64,000 bases of DNA. Source: Corythoichthys intestinalis. Taxonomy: Eukaryota > Chordata > Actinopteri > Syngnathiformes > Syngnathidae. Numbering within the stretch: position 1 is the stretch's first letter; each line of letters opens with the position of its first letter. The notes below the pieces were generated by a model, which saw only the letters and a program-made list of their open reading frames with translations, was not told the DNA's origin and did no database searches. Positions 1-10,794 of this stretch are shown piece after piece. Both the position numbers and the translations under genes were made by a program. The DNA lies in contig NC_080402.1 in NCBI RefSeq assembly GCF_030265065.1, positions 55,370,001 to 55,434,000 of the forward strand, in the 5' to 3' direction.

Positions 1-89
1 AGACACAGTCTACAGTGACCTCATTCCTGAACATGAGAGGGATCCGATTGGGATGACCAGTCAAAATTTGTAATAGTTTGGGCTATGGC

Positions 90-335
90 TATTTTCAACC
101 CACAACAGAATTGTAATGGAGTTCCTCCCACCATACTCCCAATTCCTCAATTCCATAGAATTTTTCTCGACATGGAGATGGCAAGTGTATGATTGCCAGC
201 CTCACATTCAGATAACTCTTCTGGATGCCATGAATGCAGCATGCAGTGACTTTACAGCAGATGCCTGCAGAGGCTGAATAAAGCATTCAAGAAGATTCTT
301 CCCACGCTGTATAGCAAGAGGACATCGGTCGTGAC
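90..335 (+). pseudogene. C-terminal fragment of an IS630/Tc1-mariner-type DDE transposase
   Basis: Plus-strand translation contains FLPPYSQFLNSIEFFSTWRW followed by VYDCQPHIQ, then FFPRC. This matches my memory of the C-terminal catalytic block of IS630-type DDE transposases of fish (PPYSPFLNPIEEFFSAWRWK), which carries the last acidic residue. Several in-frame stops follow, and one Glu of the expected Glu pair is missing. The N-terminal part lies left of the window or is lost. A dead remnant; the superfamily is fairly sure, the exact family is not. Confidence 0.55.
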
Positions 336-1129
336 ATGGATGACAATTCTGAGTCCACCAGGAAGGGACGTCAAGATGTGTAGAAAGAATGGGGGAAAAA
401 ATCCCGACAGCACTCAAACTTTATTTGTGCCGATTGTCTTATGTTCACATGTCTAATTTAGCTTTTATCTTAGTTTGTTTTTTTGTGATACTGAGTGTTG
501 TCTTTTGCTTTCTGTATCGCAATTACATGTGGTCTGTGAAGACATTACGCAGTAAAAGTGTAAACTGAATCTTGTCCAGTTTTTGCAATCAATCTCCCAC
601 GCGCAAAGGTGTACCTTGCAATTTTCATCAATATTTCGCAACCCATCTTCAGCATCAGAGCCTTCCACCAGACTAACTGTTCAATTGAGAGCATGACTAA
701 GCAATTTGACTGTCTTGTCTGTACACAATGAAACAAGAATTTGTCATTCTGACAGCACTGAAATGTTCATTGACACAGAAATCTAATTTTGAGCGATAGA
801 CTAAGAATTTTGCACAAAAAAGGCCTTTTGCAGATAATCCATGTTGATTTGCTACTTGTGCGGCATGTTTTGAGAAAGGCACAAAGTGTTTTGAGGATTT
901 CAGTTTTGATCTGAGAAACGTACCGAAGCAATTGAGAAAAACTAAACTTTAAGAGATAAAAAGTAGTCTAGTCGGATGTGCATTTACTGATAGTCTGCTT
1001 GAATGTGAGGCAAAACATTGTAAGGCAACACAAACATTGTAGTTCCCATAACAAACCGGTATTTTCATTAAAAACGATATTTTCATTTGAAATTCATCAG
1101 GCTAGGAAAGGTCATTCATTCAAGGATAC
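336..1129. other. Intergenic or intronic stretch without recognised gene
   Basis: AT-rich sequence left of the last visible zdhhc5 exon, hence inside the next zdhhc5 intron. Open frames here are short, lack family motifs and overlap each other on both strands. I see no RNA gene, terminal repeat or tandem array. Confidence 0.5.
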
Positions 1130-1302
1130 GTGACAATCACATGCAGGCGATCAATAAACTGGTGATGATAGAGGATGAAGAGCAACCCAAAGCCAAACAC
1201 AGCCATGATGTGGGCAGTCAGCGAAAGGAGGAAGAGGAAGAAGTATCGGTAATTCCTTCTTCCGATGCAGTTGTTGACCCATGGACAGTGGTGGTCAAAG
1301 TC
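1130..1302 (-). CDS. zdhhc5: zdhhc5 coding exon 4: DHHC catalytic core and third membrane segment
   Basis: Encodes [20 protein letters not shown], then a hydrophobic segment ([19 protein letters not shown]) and [16 protein letters not shown]. The Asp-His-His-Cys tetrad is the catalytic centre: the Cys takes palmitate from acyl-CoA and passes it to cysteines of membrane-associated proteins. The acceptor (CTGTACAG) is strong; the donor GTATCC after ...GTCAC is weak but leaves the phase needed for the next family exon (Thr, then MAVMCVAG in human). That exon would lie left of the window. It is the last of the four visible exons and is separated from exon 3 by a 7.7 kb intron filled with transposons. 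Confidence 0.93.
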
Positions 1303-1563
1303 CTGTACAGGCAAAGAAAATGACTCTGAGCTGAAGCCCTAAATACTGTAGAAGTTTTAAAATGATGTACCTCCAGATAACCTCCGGACTTGTCAATAAA
1401 ATTGTAGTTATATGTCTAACTTTATTACTTTATTTTTATTTTACTTTAAACAAAGCAACTTTTCGTTCTGTAATCACTTGTGCATACAATTTTCGTTTAC
1501 GGGCCACATTCATGACATTTAGATCTCATGTAGGCCGGACCAGTTTATTTTTGGCCAATTATG

Positions 1564-1728
1564 TTAACTTTTTAAAGAAAAATTAAAATGAATGTATGAA
1601 TGAATAAGAATAATCAGCCCCATAGCCATGTAGAAAGAGAGTTGAGACACTCTGATCTCGCCGCGGGTGGTCACGTGGTTCATGTAGGCATGAATAGTTC
1701 CAAGCACAAGCAGCGCTGTAATGGTTTT
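1564..1728 (-). other. Unassigned open frame resembling a membrane-protein exon
   Basis: The minus strand is open for 54 codons: KTITALLVLGTIHAYMNHVT, then TRGEIRVSQLSFYMAMGLII. Two hydrophobic stretches flank a charged loop, and third codon positions look GC-biased against an AT-rich background. There is no start codon at the left end; the frame is preceded by a stop, and CCATAG could serve as a splice acceptor. No donor is obvious. I do not recognise the protein. It lies inside a zdhhc5 intron on the same strand but in the wrong order to be a zdhhc5 exon. Confidence 0.25.
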
Positions 1729-2672
1729 CTATGGAACTGACAGCGGTGATTGCGACATTTACAAGGAAAATTGATAAAATCACATATCTAAGTACTTGTT
1801 TGATTATGTCATTGCATTATTACATATTTGTGAATGCTGGTTTTACATTTGGAGTGGAAAAGCGACAACTGAAAACTACGTAAACTGTTAACAGAAGGGA
1901 ACTTTCCCATGTTGTGGAGAGATCGTCTCATGTTTGTGTTTGCAATAGCGCGGGAAATTGAATTTTATATTGAAATGCATGATTATTTTTATTCACAACA
2001 GTTTTTCCAGAGAATGTCTACATTTCCTTGATTCACTTACTGTTCCTATGCTGGCGACGTAACCCGAATTTCCGAGTGAGTCTGATTTGACCCTTTAAGC
2101 ACTCCAAAATAACTATCCAAAAAGTCCAAAAGTATTGCGTTTTGTTTAATGATTGAGGATACACTACCCTGGTGGCAGCATTTGTTCTGGCTGGACTGTC
2201 ACCTTGTATGACAGAAGCAGACTCAGATGTATGACATGGATAAAGGATAGCTGCACTCTGGTTTTGCCCACATAAGGCTGCAAGTTGTTTCAACTAATAT
2301 ATGTTTCTGTATGCAAGTTTAGAGCTACAGTTTGTGGAGTTACGCAAGAGATTTGCTATGCTAATTGTAAATACGTTAGCATTCACAGCATTTACGATAG
2401 TGGACTTGTGTTAGGCAAATTAGGCTAATTTAATCTACTAAATCTACATATTGATCAGACTAGATGGACGTTTGAACACCAGTTGTTTTGTGTCAAGTTT
2501 TTTATTGTTAAAATCAGTGTCCTTTTGAACATAAGTGTACATACTGTATGTGTGTTACAGCTTCACAAATTGTCAAGAGTGAAGCAAAAAGCGTCAAAAA
2601 GCACAACTCTCTTGTTTGCTGTCTGTAAAGATGAAGATCTTCACGTTTAGTGAGGACAGAACACATCATATT

Positions 2673-3996
2673 TCTCAACTCCTATAGAGAACCGGTCCCA
2701 TGCATCTCAATTCCATGGGATTGGCAATTAACTAATGTCGAATTACGATACATAATTTATATATGTTACACACGCTCAGTTCAACAAGTGAAACAATGTT
2801 ATTACTCATAAAGTGTCCACTCACCAAGTAAAATCAAGTGAACCGTCATTGGGAGAGTTAGCATTAATTTTCACAGGCCAAGTCATTATTCATGAGACTA
2901 CTTGAAGAAATGGTGATTTTTCCCAAAAAATTCTATTAACGGGGTCTTATCGTATTCCTCGTTGAATACTCTATAAGAAAAATATAACATATATGCATCT
3001 AAACTAATCCTAAATGATTTTATTAGCAATTTTAATACTCATTTCGGTCGGTACTCCACCAATCAGTGTTTTTTTTTTTCGGAATAAGCGTAGGGCCAAT
3101 CTGACTACTGATTTCACACAAAAGTATATATCTCCACATTCGATGGTGGTATTTTTGTGTTGCTACGACTAACGGAAGTGGATGTTCCAAATGACTTCCC
3201 GAAATGCACCTGAGAACTACAGCCAATACGCATATTTTTGCCCGTAATTCAAGATAGGATGGTCCCATTTGTCCCAAACCACTTTTATTCTACTCAGTAT
3301 CAAAAGGCCTTTCCATAGAGTACCGGAAAGTATGTCTAGGAAGTTAACATATCCAAGTTAACCGAGGATTGTGCTAAAATTCCTCTTATATTGTATGAGG
3401 TCCAACCGGCCTTATGTAATTACAGCAGCCTAATTATAAACTTGTTAATATTTGGGACAACAAAAGAGATACTCTGCCCCTGCTGTCTGGACTGGCTGAA
3501 CACTTTCTGGGTGTGCAGGCTTTCGCCACCCCATCTGAGAGGGTGTTCTCCACTGCTGGAGACGCCGTAAGTCCAGAAGGAGCATGTATCCTACCTGAAA
3601 AACGCAGACATGCTTATTTTTCTGCAAAAAAATTGTTCATTTTGCACATTTGCACTATGCACTGTTCTGTCGTATTTATTTTTAAGTGCTATCAGCTCAT
3701 GTCCTTTTAAAAAAAGAGGATTTTTAAAATTTGTATTAGAAAAATGTTTCACATTCTTGTCTATTTGCCACAGTTACATATTACCACAGTTAACATCAAG
3801 GCTTTGGGCCTCTTTTGACCTCATTGTGAGTTTGTAAGGTTGTGACTTCTGATTAAATAAACTAGATGCCAATCAAAATGTTTGTTCTTTTTTTCCCCCA
3901 AATTAGAATCGATAAGAGAATCGATAAAGAGTCGAATCGTTAAGCAATATTGATAACAGAATCGGAATCATAAAAATCCTATCAATTCCCATCCCT
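2673..3996 (+). mobile_element. hAT remnant (ZBED-like), heavily decayed
   Basis: The right end TTCCCATCCCTA is a typical hAT terminus. It is followed by GTCATATT (3997-4004); ATCATATT at 2665-2672 matches it at seven of eight positions, so the two are a plausible target duplication. The left terminus is degraded. The only coding remnant is the C-terminal dimerisation domain near 3480-3640. Superfamily fairly sure; exact ends less so. Confidence 0.45.
3480..3640 (+). pseudogene. hAT transposase C-terminal dimerisation domain (hATC) remnant
   Basis: Plus-strand translation reads LGVQAFATPSERVFSTAGDA followed by LPEKRRHAYFSAKKL. The PSERVFSTAGD string is the hallmark of the hATC dimerisation region of Ac/ZBED-type transposases. 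Nothing of the catalytic core precedes it, so this is a fossil fragment. A short 3' AT-rich segment and a hAT terminus follow. Confidence 0.75.
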
Positions 3997-4170
3997 AGTC
4001 ATATTAATAAAGCAACGTAATAAATTGGAAACTGAGGTACAATAAGGTACTGTTCATGCGACTAAGAAAAAAAAAACGACTGGAGACAAAATGGCGGACG
4101 AGACTCCAGCGTCGTAAAGTCGAAATCACGTAAGTTCAGTACGTCGTAACCCAGGGACAACCCGTATTAA

Positions 4171-4585
4171 AGATAATGTATAGGAATAACAACTCATTAC
4201 CCTTTGATCAAGAAAAACATGTTTTTTTTTATTGAACAATTGTTGAAATTGATGTCGTGGTTCATAGTTTATACCTAACATTTTATAGATCAGTGGGCTG
4301 TAATGGTTGGTTGTGCAGCATTTGGATGCACTAATCGGTCCGAAAAGGGGTATCGTACGTTTGGCTTCCCCAAGAACCAAGAGCAGCAGAAAAAATGGAT
4401 GGTAATGCTCAGCCATCAAAACATCAAATTGAAAGGCTTTTTTTTGCTTTTTGCCATTTAAAAAGGGGCTCAGTGGCCACAGCCAGCAGTCACCATCAGC
4501 AGGTACTAGCAGCTGTCCCCAGCACAAGCAGCAGCATGATGTTCATCATGAAAATGTAATGTCTGACCTAAAATAAATACATACT
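4171..4585 (+). mobile_element. Possible small TTAA-flanked (Kolobok-like) relic with a THAP exon
   Basis: The THAP exon at 4303 sits between two TTAA sites (4167-4170 and 4586-4589). Inside these the ends read AGATAATGTAT and, inverted, AGTATGTATT, which share ATGTAT but are not clear terminal repeats. By analogy with the two firm THAP elements in the window (TTAA duplications, ends starting AG) this may be a deletion derivative. The THAP exon is firm; the element ends are speculative. Confidence 0.3.
4303..4401 (+). CDS. THAP-domain first exon (isolated)
   Basis: Starts ATG and reads MVGCAAFGCTNRSEKGYRTF, then GFPKNQEQQKKWM, ending at a splice donor ATG|GTAATG. This is the N-terminal half of a C2CH THAP zinc finger: Cys-x4-Cys, the aromatic-x-Phe-Pro segment and the invariant Trp. 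The second half with Cys-x2-His is not seen downstream, where the reading frame closes soon. THAP domains bind DNA and occur in P-type and Kolobok transposases and in host proteins derived from them. Likely a transposon remnant. Confidence 0.7.
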
Positions 4586-4813
4586 TTAAATTAGTTTTCT
4601 ATTATAATTGTTTGTCTATTATTTGTTGACATCCCTTTTAAATCTATATGCATCTCTAAAATATAAAAATGTCAAATAGTTTAATGTAAAGAGTACAGGT
4701 TGTCATGCATTAACTTGGTACTCTACGATGACGGCAATACCTTCAAAGCTTACAAAATCGAGCTCACGAGCACATGAAAGCCGGTCGTCTACCAATACTC
4801 ACAAATACAGATA

Positions 4814-6375
4814 CAGTTGTATGAAAAAGTATCTGAACCATTTGGAATTTCTCACATTTCTGCATAAAATCACCATCAAATGTGATCTTATCTTTGTCAA
4901 AATCACATAGATGTAAAACAGTGCCTGCTTTAACTCAAACCACCCAAACATTAATAGGTATTCATATTTTAATGAGGCTAGCCTGCAAACAATGAGAGAA
5001 GGGGGGAAATAAGTAGGTGAACCCTCTGCCTAAGACTTAAAGAGCAATTGAAACCAACTTTTACCAAACAATTTAAGTCAGGTGTGTGCCCAATCACTGA
5101 TGAGTGGTTTAAAGCTGCCTTGCCCACTATAAAACACACACCTGGTAAGAATTGTCTGGATTAGAAGCATTGTCTGATGTGCATCATGGCTCAGTCAAAA
5201 GAGCTGTCTGAAGACTTGCGATCAAGGATTGTTCATTTGTATAAAGCTGGGAAAGGATACAAAACAATCTCTAAAAGTCTGGATGTTCTTCAATCGATAG
5301 TCAAAGAAGTTGTCAACAAATGGAGAGAGTTTGGCACTGTTGCTTCTCTCCCAAGGAGTGGCCGTCCACCAAAGAAAACGCCAAGAGTTCAATGCAAAAT
5401 ACTCAGAGAGGTAGTCCAATATCTCTGTGCATACATCAACTATATGTAAAACTATGGCCAACAATTGTATTCATGGGAGGTCTCCATGGAGGAAGCCACT
5501 GCTGTCTAAAAAAACATTGTTGCTCGTTTATTGTTCGCAAAAAGGCACTTGGACACTCCATTGAGGTTTTGGCAAAATATTTTGTGGACTGATGAAACCA
5601 AAGTTAAATTGTTCGCGAATAACACACATTGTAATGTGTGGAGGAAAAATGGAACAGCTCACCAACATCAACACCTCATCCCCATCGTGAAGCATGGTGG
5701 GGGGAGCATCATAGTTTGGGGCTGTTTCGCTACCTCAGGGCCTGGACAACTTGCAATCATTAATGGAAGAATCGATTCAAAAGTTTATCAGGATGTTTTG
5801 CAGGAAAACCTGATGCCGTCTGTCAGACAGTTGAAGCTAAAAAGAGGATGGATGCTGCAACAAGACAATGATCCAAAAGACAGAAGTAAATCCATTTCAG
5901 AATGGTTTCAGAAGAACAAAATACACGTTCTGGAGTGCCCAAGTCAAAGTCTGGACTTGAACCCCATTGAGATGTTGTGGCATTACCTAAAGACAGTGAT
6001 TCATGCCAGACATCCCAGTAAACTGACTGAACTACAGCAGTTTTGTAGAGAAGAATGGGCCAAGATTTGTCCTGATCGAGATGCCAGACTGAGCTGCAGC
6101 TAAAGGAAGCATCTGGTTGAAGTTTTTGCTGCCAAAGAGGGGGCCACAAAATATTAAATGTGATGATTTACTTACTTATTTTTCCCCCTTCTGTCGTTGT
6201 TTTCATACTATCCTCATTGAAATATGAACCTATACATGTTTGGGTGGTTTCAGTTAAAGCAGACACCGTTTTTTCATCTGTGTGATTTTAACAAAGATAA
6301 GATCACATTTGAAGATGATTTTATGCAGAAATGTGAGAAATTCCAAAAAGGTTCAGAAACATTTTCATACCACTG
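4814..6375 (+). mobile_element. Full-length Tc1-like transposon, family 1 (1562 bp)
   Basis: Flanked by TA at 4812-4813 and 6376-6377. The ends are CAGTTGTATGAAAAAGTATC and, inverted, CAGTGGTATGAAAATGTTTC. The inverted repeats extend about 180 bp with a low mismatch level. The size and a single central transposase gene are standard for fish Tc1 elements. The transposase has lost its frame, so the copy is not self-sufficient. It lies in zdhhc5 intron 3, antisense to the gene. Confidence 0.92.
5186..6157 (+). pseudogene. Tc1 transposase, frameshifted
   Basis: Begins MAQSKELSEDLRSRIVHLYK, a paired helix-turn-helix DNA-binding region, with a GRPP linker at about residue 63. The catalytic half reads WTDETKVKLF (first Asp), QQDNDPK (second Asp) and SLDLNPIEMLWHYLK (final Glu; DD34E type). 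The two halves are in different frames, with disrupted sequence around 5400-5560 between the DNA-binding and catalytic domains. It ends KEGATKY and stop, as is usual. I chose the start at 5186 because family members begin MA(Q/K)(S/T)KEL; an upstream ATG lies at 5177. Confidence 0.88.
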
Positions 6376-7243
6376 TACGTGTATGCATCACAAAGGGCCT
6401 CTGAGAGAGTTGACAATTTAAAAGAAGTAGTGACTTAATTTATCCCTGGCGATACCTTCCCAGTTAGCAAAGTCAGCTCAAAAAGTAGGAGAAAATCGCT
6501 CGTCAACCATGATAAAATATATATAATTACGGCATGCACATAAAGCTAAAGCTCAACATATACATCATAAAGCGTCTCTGATAAGATACAGACAATTGAA
6601 AATTCAAAAGAGGTGTTTTTTTATATCAACTTACCTCTGAATATACTTGACAGACAGACAGCCAAATGAATGGGGTCCGCCCTCGTCGAAGTGCTGTTTG
6701 GAACTATTCGAGGCTTCATTACCCGGAAGGGAGATCATACAATTGATCCCTATGGGAGTGTTGCAACTCTCTTTCTAAATGGCTCTGATCAGCCCTATTC
6801 AGCTGCTTAGGCAAGGACAATGGGAATCTGAGTGTCCTTGTGGTCTGAAAAGTTTAAAGCACTTTCGTGTCCGCAATTACATTTGTTCATTCAAAATGGA
6901 TTGGACGTCTAGCGCAGTCAATGACATTGAAAGATGACCATTCACAGCAAATCGTTACCGTTTAAAGGGTATGAAAACGCAAAGGGGGTGTGAGACATCA
7001 ATAGAACCGTTATGTGCCAAGATAACAAATATTGATAAAGTTAACAAAAAAATCAATCACATTAATGAGCAATTATCGACAATAGATCGAAAATGGCGAA
7101 CATTTCCGAAAATGTTCCGGAAACAGCCGAATGGGGCGGGGACGTCACTACAAGTGAATGAAAGTCGAGGCTGAGCCAGGTGCCATTGTTTTTTATCGAC
7201 GAGAGAGTAGCGTTCGGGTTTGTTTGACCAAAACATCACTAAA

Positions 7244-7582
7244 ATGGTTCAAAACTGCTGTGCTATGTGGTGTACAAATAGCTATTTATCGGAATATAGT
7301 ATCCATATGTTCCCGAACGTGAAAAAAATAAAAGCTGGACTACGCAGACAATGGGTAAAGTTCGTCCGTGCAACGAGAGCTAATTTTCTAGACCCAGCCT
7401 CCGGCACGGTTTTCTGTGATGCGCATTTTCCACCTGAAAGCTTCTCGGACTATGGACAAGTGAAATCGGGTTTTGCTAAAAGATTGCTGCTCAAAGCAGA
7501 TGCGGTGCCCACCATACATGCGCAGCCACCTAAATGTCCCGAGATATCAAGAAAGAGGACGATGACTGGCAAAGGAGGCTAA
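7244..7582 (+). CDS. THAP-domain exon of the Kolobok-like element
   Basis: Starts MVQNCCAMWCTNSYLSEYSI, then HMFPNV, RRQWVKFVRAT, SGTVFCDAHFPPESF and LLLKADAVPTI. All THAP landmarks are present: Cys-x-x-x-Cys, Phe-Pro, the Trp, Cys-x2-His and the closing A-V-P-T-I box. The domain occupies about residues 4-90. The frame closes at 7582, shortly before a good donor (AGA|GTGAGT near 7626), which suggests a small frameshift near the exon end. Probable role: DNA binding by the element's transposase. No catalytic exon follows. Confidence 0.8.
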   Translation: MVQNCCAMWCTNSYLSEYSIHMFPNVKKIKAGLRRQWVKFVRATRANFLDPASGTVFCDAHFPPESFSDYGQVKSGFAKRLLLKADAVPTIHAQPPKCPEISRKRTMTGKGG

Positions 7583-7851
7583 GGCTAAGCAAAGGAGGGG
7601 AGCAGCCAAGCTCGAAATGGCCAGAGTGAGTACTCTTTTATAATAAAAAAATATATCACACATTGGATACAGGACTGGACACATGTATAAATTATTGCTC
7701 GTAAAATATATAGAACAAATCCTCTGATCCCATTCATATTTGTGTCTGTTGGCAGGGCGAAAAGCTATGACAGCGCAATAAATGATAATTATTCTAAACA
7801 TTATTTTGCGGTCACGGTGTATCAGCTTCACAGAAAGAAATGCAAAACAAA

Positions 7852-8088
7852 TCATTCGGTGTTTCCCACACGATCTGCTGCCGATGTTTCATCAGTGTCA
7901 TTGCTCCCCTCAATCACCGTTTCATTACGCTGCATTGGCGTTCGTTTGGGCTCAAATTGGTAACCTAAAACACCAATTAAAGCTTCGTAACTCTCCTCGT
8001 CACCATTAGATGAACATTCGTTACGTCCTTCTACGTCGGATTCGTCGCTGAAACTAGAAACGAAATTGTCTGCCATCATCGCCGCCAT
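7852..8088 (-). CDS. Acidic QFEP protein, N-terminal part (P2X7-type domain family, TE-encoded)
   Basis: Reads MAAMMADNFVSSFSDESDVE, an acidic Ser-rich leader, then GYQFEPKR and DRVGNTE, where it meets a stop. From memory, fish multi-copy proteins with a P2X7-like C-terminal zinc domain begin with an acidic leader, a YxFEP motif and then RLGNTDWCTCG. Here the sequence breaks exactly at GNTE before the cysteines. A relative on the minus strand at 51695-51939 keeps the cysteine cluster. It converges on the THAP exon of the same element. Function unknown. Confidence 0.55.
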   Translation of the reverse strand: MAAMMADNFVSSFSDESDVEGRNECSSNGDEESYEALIGVLGYQFEPKRTPMQRNETVIEGSNDTDETSAADRVGNTE

Positions 8089-9002
8089 TCAGTATTAAAG
8101 CACTGAGCCTTTTTCTTGAAGAAACACCCCTCACTGTCAATTCTGAATTCTCTTTTATTGACAACGAGGGGTGTTTCTTCATGAGGGAACCTGGAATATG
8201 TGCAGGACGAACACAATGCGACAGCATAAACAGCTCAAAACACCCCTAATTCTCCCCTCACTAGAAGGAATTATATTGATGAATACAGGCGTTGCCCCCC
8301 TAGTGGCCGGTGGCACTCTCTTCTCTTGTAATGACGTAACGCACACAATCTGCCAGATCTCGGGCGCCGGTCGTTTTAGCTTGACAATCGATCCAAATTT
8401 CTCTCATTTTCTTGTGTGTAATTACACGAAGTGGCATGATATGAATACAAAAGGCTTGCGTTTATGGATAAATGATGGAATATTAACATTTCCCCAGGGG
8501 TTGACATACCCTTTAAGTGAACTGGACAACTATCGTTGTCAATGGCAGGCAATGAGCTAATCGTACGTCTCATCCTTGTAATTTTGAGATATTTACAGGT
8601 CATTTCCTGCTGATTTGGTGTCCCATTCGGTTGTTTTGGGGTCATGTTTGGGTCACTTCCTTGTTAACTCATTGGCTGACATTGACAGTGTTCCATGTCC
8701 ATTTGACTGGGAGGTGGCGAATGAACGAATGTAATTGCGGACATGAAAGTGAGCCAAGTGCAGTAGTGCACCCACTTGATTACACAAATCTCAAATATAC
8801 GGTTTTACAGTGCCAATGTATAAAAAAAAAAAAAAAAAAAAAAAAACTTGCTATATGTACAGTATGAATGAGCTACAATGTGCCTGTCAGGCAAAAAAAA
8901 AACCTGCGTGCCAAATGACACCCTCTGGCGGTACACTTCTGGCCCACGAGTCGAAAACGTGTCACCCCTAATTTATAGTGTGTAGCTGCAATGTGGACAC
9001 AC

Positions 9003-9160
9003 CTCAACACAGTTGTCACAGACTGAGCAATGGGAGCAACGTGGAGGCCGGTAGAATCGACAAGTTGAACACCACTTCATCCTGACCTGGATCCCGCGGA
9101 TCTCCACAGTTTTATAAAGAGGTGCACGGAAGTCATCATCCTTGTCCTCATCCTCCTCAG
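9003..9160 (-). CDS. zdhhc5: zdhhc5 coding exon 3: cysteine-rich region
   Basis: Encodes (A)[20 protein letters not shown], then [20 protein letters not shown] and [12 protein letters not shown]. This is the zinc-binding cysteine-rich half of the DHHC domain with all family Cys residues in place. It starts after CTGTCTTTAG in phase 1 and ends at GAG|GTGTGT in phase 0, matching exon 4. The acidic [16 protein letters not shown] stretch is specific to the ZDHHC5/8 pair; TVEI and STCRFY favour ZDHHC5. Confidence 0.95.
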
Positions 9161-9623
9161 CTAAAGACAGAAAGACCAAAAACCAAACAAATCAGGTTGT
9201 AGTCAGTCAAAAACAGTTGTGGCTGCTCGTGAAAGTGGAATTGGGGGTCACTGTTTTCACTGTGGGTGCCTTGGGGGCCCCTCTGCAGTCCGGGCCTGGT
9301 GGGTGGTGGGAGTGGCAGCGGAAGATGCGCGATACATGGGAGTGACAGACTTATTGGTAGATAAAAGCTTTAATACAATACCAAATCTAAAGCTTATATT
9401 TTGAACAATTTTAAGATAAAGCATTTATAAAATAGAAAATATAACAATTATATAAAAATATAATATTAATATAAAGAAGTAATTTCCCGCTGTTGAATTT
9501 TGCTTTTTAGACAGTCTGGTGTGCCAGGTTAGCGCTTCGTACCATAACAGGCTAAACCTCAGCTACAAAACATCCACAAATGAGTCCTAATCAGAAAACC
9601 TAAACGTGAATCTATCAACCTAC

Positions 9624-9745
9624 CTCTTGGAAAGATGCCTGGGTCCATGAATGTGGCCATACAGAAATTGGCCAAAACGAACAGGAAAATGATTCCGTTA
9701 TAAATGGGAACAGCTACCGAGAAACACTGCGAAAGCCATGGACAA
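9624..9745 (-). CDS. zdhhc5: zdhhc5 coding exon 2: second membrane segment
   Basis: Encodes [20 protein letters not shown], then [20 protein letters not shown]. It contains the second membrane helix and the conserved Asp-Pro-Gly motif after it. The acceptor is TTGTGTTGTGCAG and the donor AGAG|GTAGGT. The first base completes the Thr of exon 1 and the last base starts the Ala of exon 3, so phases are consistent throughout. Confidence 0.95.
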
Positions 9746-10339
9746 CTGCACAACACAAAACAGAAAGGACAGCACATGTCAGAATATAAATGAAAACATC
9801 ACATAACACTGGTGATTATTTTTTAAACGGCATCCTTTTAAATACTTAGCTTTGAATGAAGTAGTGCATATTTTCGACACAAATTGCACTGAAAGTCTAG
9901 TGTAATGATTAAATATTTAGACCCAAAATAGCAGACAGGTGTGTAATTGATAGTTTACGCACAAAGTTTAAAGACGATGAAACATGGTGAATGGCAAAGA
10001 ACACACTCATTAATGCACCCATTTGTATACCAGGAGGCAATGCTTCCCTCATGCAAGGCACTGTCATGTCTACTGGAGGCAGTTTAACGTTAAAAGGGAA
10101 GACAACACCTTATTAATTGTCCACACCAGCAGAAATAATCTTTTTTGGTAAATTGAAAAAACACATAATTTCATATTTCTGATGTGTAATAGAGGGGGGA
10201 AATGTAAATAAAAAGTTGCCTGGCACGGCCAGACTGTTCTCCCTGTGTTTTTCAAACATTGAGCGAATAGTCTCGGACCCAGCCCATTAACGGCCTCTCG
10301 AGCAAGTACAAAATCAATCGACAAATCAGATTCGTGTTC

Positions 10340-10680
10340 TTAACAAGCAACGTCACTCTTCCGCGTCGGAAGTCGTCTCCACAACAACACAGATGGCGAA
10401 CAGGAGAGCCGAGAATATGTTCCAATCCATGGTAAAATCAGTTTTAAATTACCAAAAACACATCGACACAAGTCATTGACAACAGTCTGTCTCGCGCTAG
10501 CCATGTTGAATAAACTCCGCTGTCCTCGTATGTTTACTTCCGCGCGCAAGTCCCCCGTCCCGCCCGTCGCTGATTGGTCCGCTCCGCTGTCTGTTTGCTG
10601 TGGCTTGCTGCGCCATGGAAATTTTATCCGTTTAATGGTGGCCAGACTCGATAGCTGGAACAGCGGTGAGTCTGGAGTAC
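10340..10680. promoter_or_regulatory. CpG-rich block, possible intronic promoter
   Basis: A locally GC- and CpG-rich block in an AT-rich intron, with inverted Ets-like CGGAAGT/ACTTCCG sites at about 10360 and 10540. Two facing short frames start here. On the plus strand, MANRRAENMFQSM begins at 10393 and ends at a possible donor (ATG|GTAAAA). On the minus strand, MASARQTVVNDLCRCVF begins at 10504 and ends at a possible donor (TTG|GTAATT). I recognise neither peptide. It could be an alternative promoter or the start of a nested gene. Confidence 0.3.
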
Positions 10681-10794
10681 CAGGTTAAATAAAAAGGGGC
10701 AGACATTTTATCAATGCCGGTACTATTTCAGCCAATCAAATGTGAGTATCTCAAATTGCTTCTTCATTACGTCATTAATACCATCCATCCATCA

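Larger units (their letters stand above)
6966..8512 (+). mobile_element. Kolobok-like transposon, TTAA-flanked, two convergent genes (1547 bp)
   Basis: Target duplications TTAA lie at 6962-6965 and 8513-8516. The ends are AGGGTATG and its perfect complement CATACCCT. TTAA duplications plus a THAP-domain protein define Kolobok elements. The left part carries a plus-strand THAP exon (7244) and the right part a minus-strand acidic QFEP protein (8088 down). The catalytic part of a transposase is absent, so this is an internally deleted, non-autonomous copy retaining both gene starts. It is inserted in the repeat at 6860-8751. Confidence 0.75.
6860..8751. mobile_element. Small TIR repeat (MITE-like) hosting a Kolobok-like element
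   Basis: CACTTTCGTGTCCGCAATTA at the left is repeated inverted at the right as CACTTTCATGTCCGCAATTA, and the match extends to about 33 bp. Removing the element at 6966-8512 leaves about 340 bp, similar in part to sequence near 15.66-16.0 kb (the CTAGACGCTCAATCC region). I see no target duplication. Classification unknown. Confidence 0.5.
1303..9002 (-). other. zdhhc5: zdhhc5 intron 3, 7.7 kb, transposon-filled
   Basis: Bounded by the donor GTGTGTCC after exon 3 and the acceptor CTGTACAG before exon 4. It holds, from high to low coordinates, a repeat hosting a Kolobok-like element, a full-length Tc1, a small THAP exon, a hAT remnant and an unassigned open frame. At 1729-2672 I see only AT-rich sequence with a short match to a hAT internal segment also present near 18.95 kb. 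Confidence 0.8.

Noticed and set aside
1087-1323. Plus-strand 78-codon open frame
   Set aside because: Exact antisense of zdhhc5 exon 4.
9142-9404. Plus-strand open frames next to zdhhc5 exon 3
   Set aside because: Shadows of the minus-strand zdhhc5 exon and its intron; no start context or motif.
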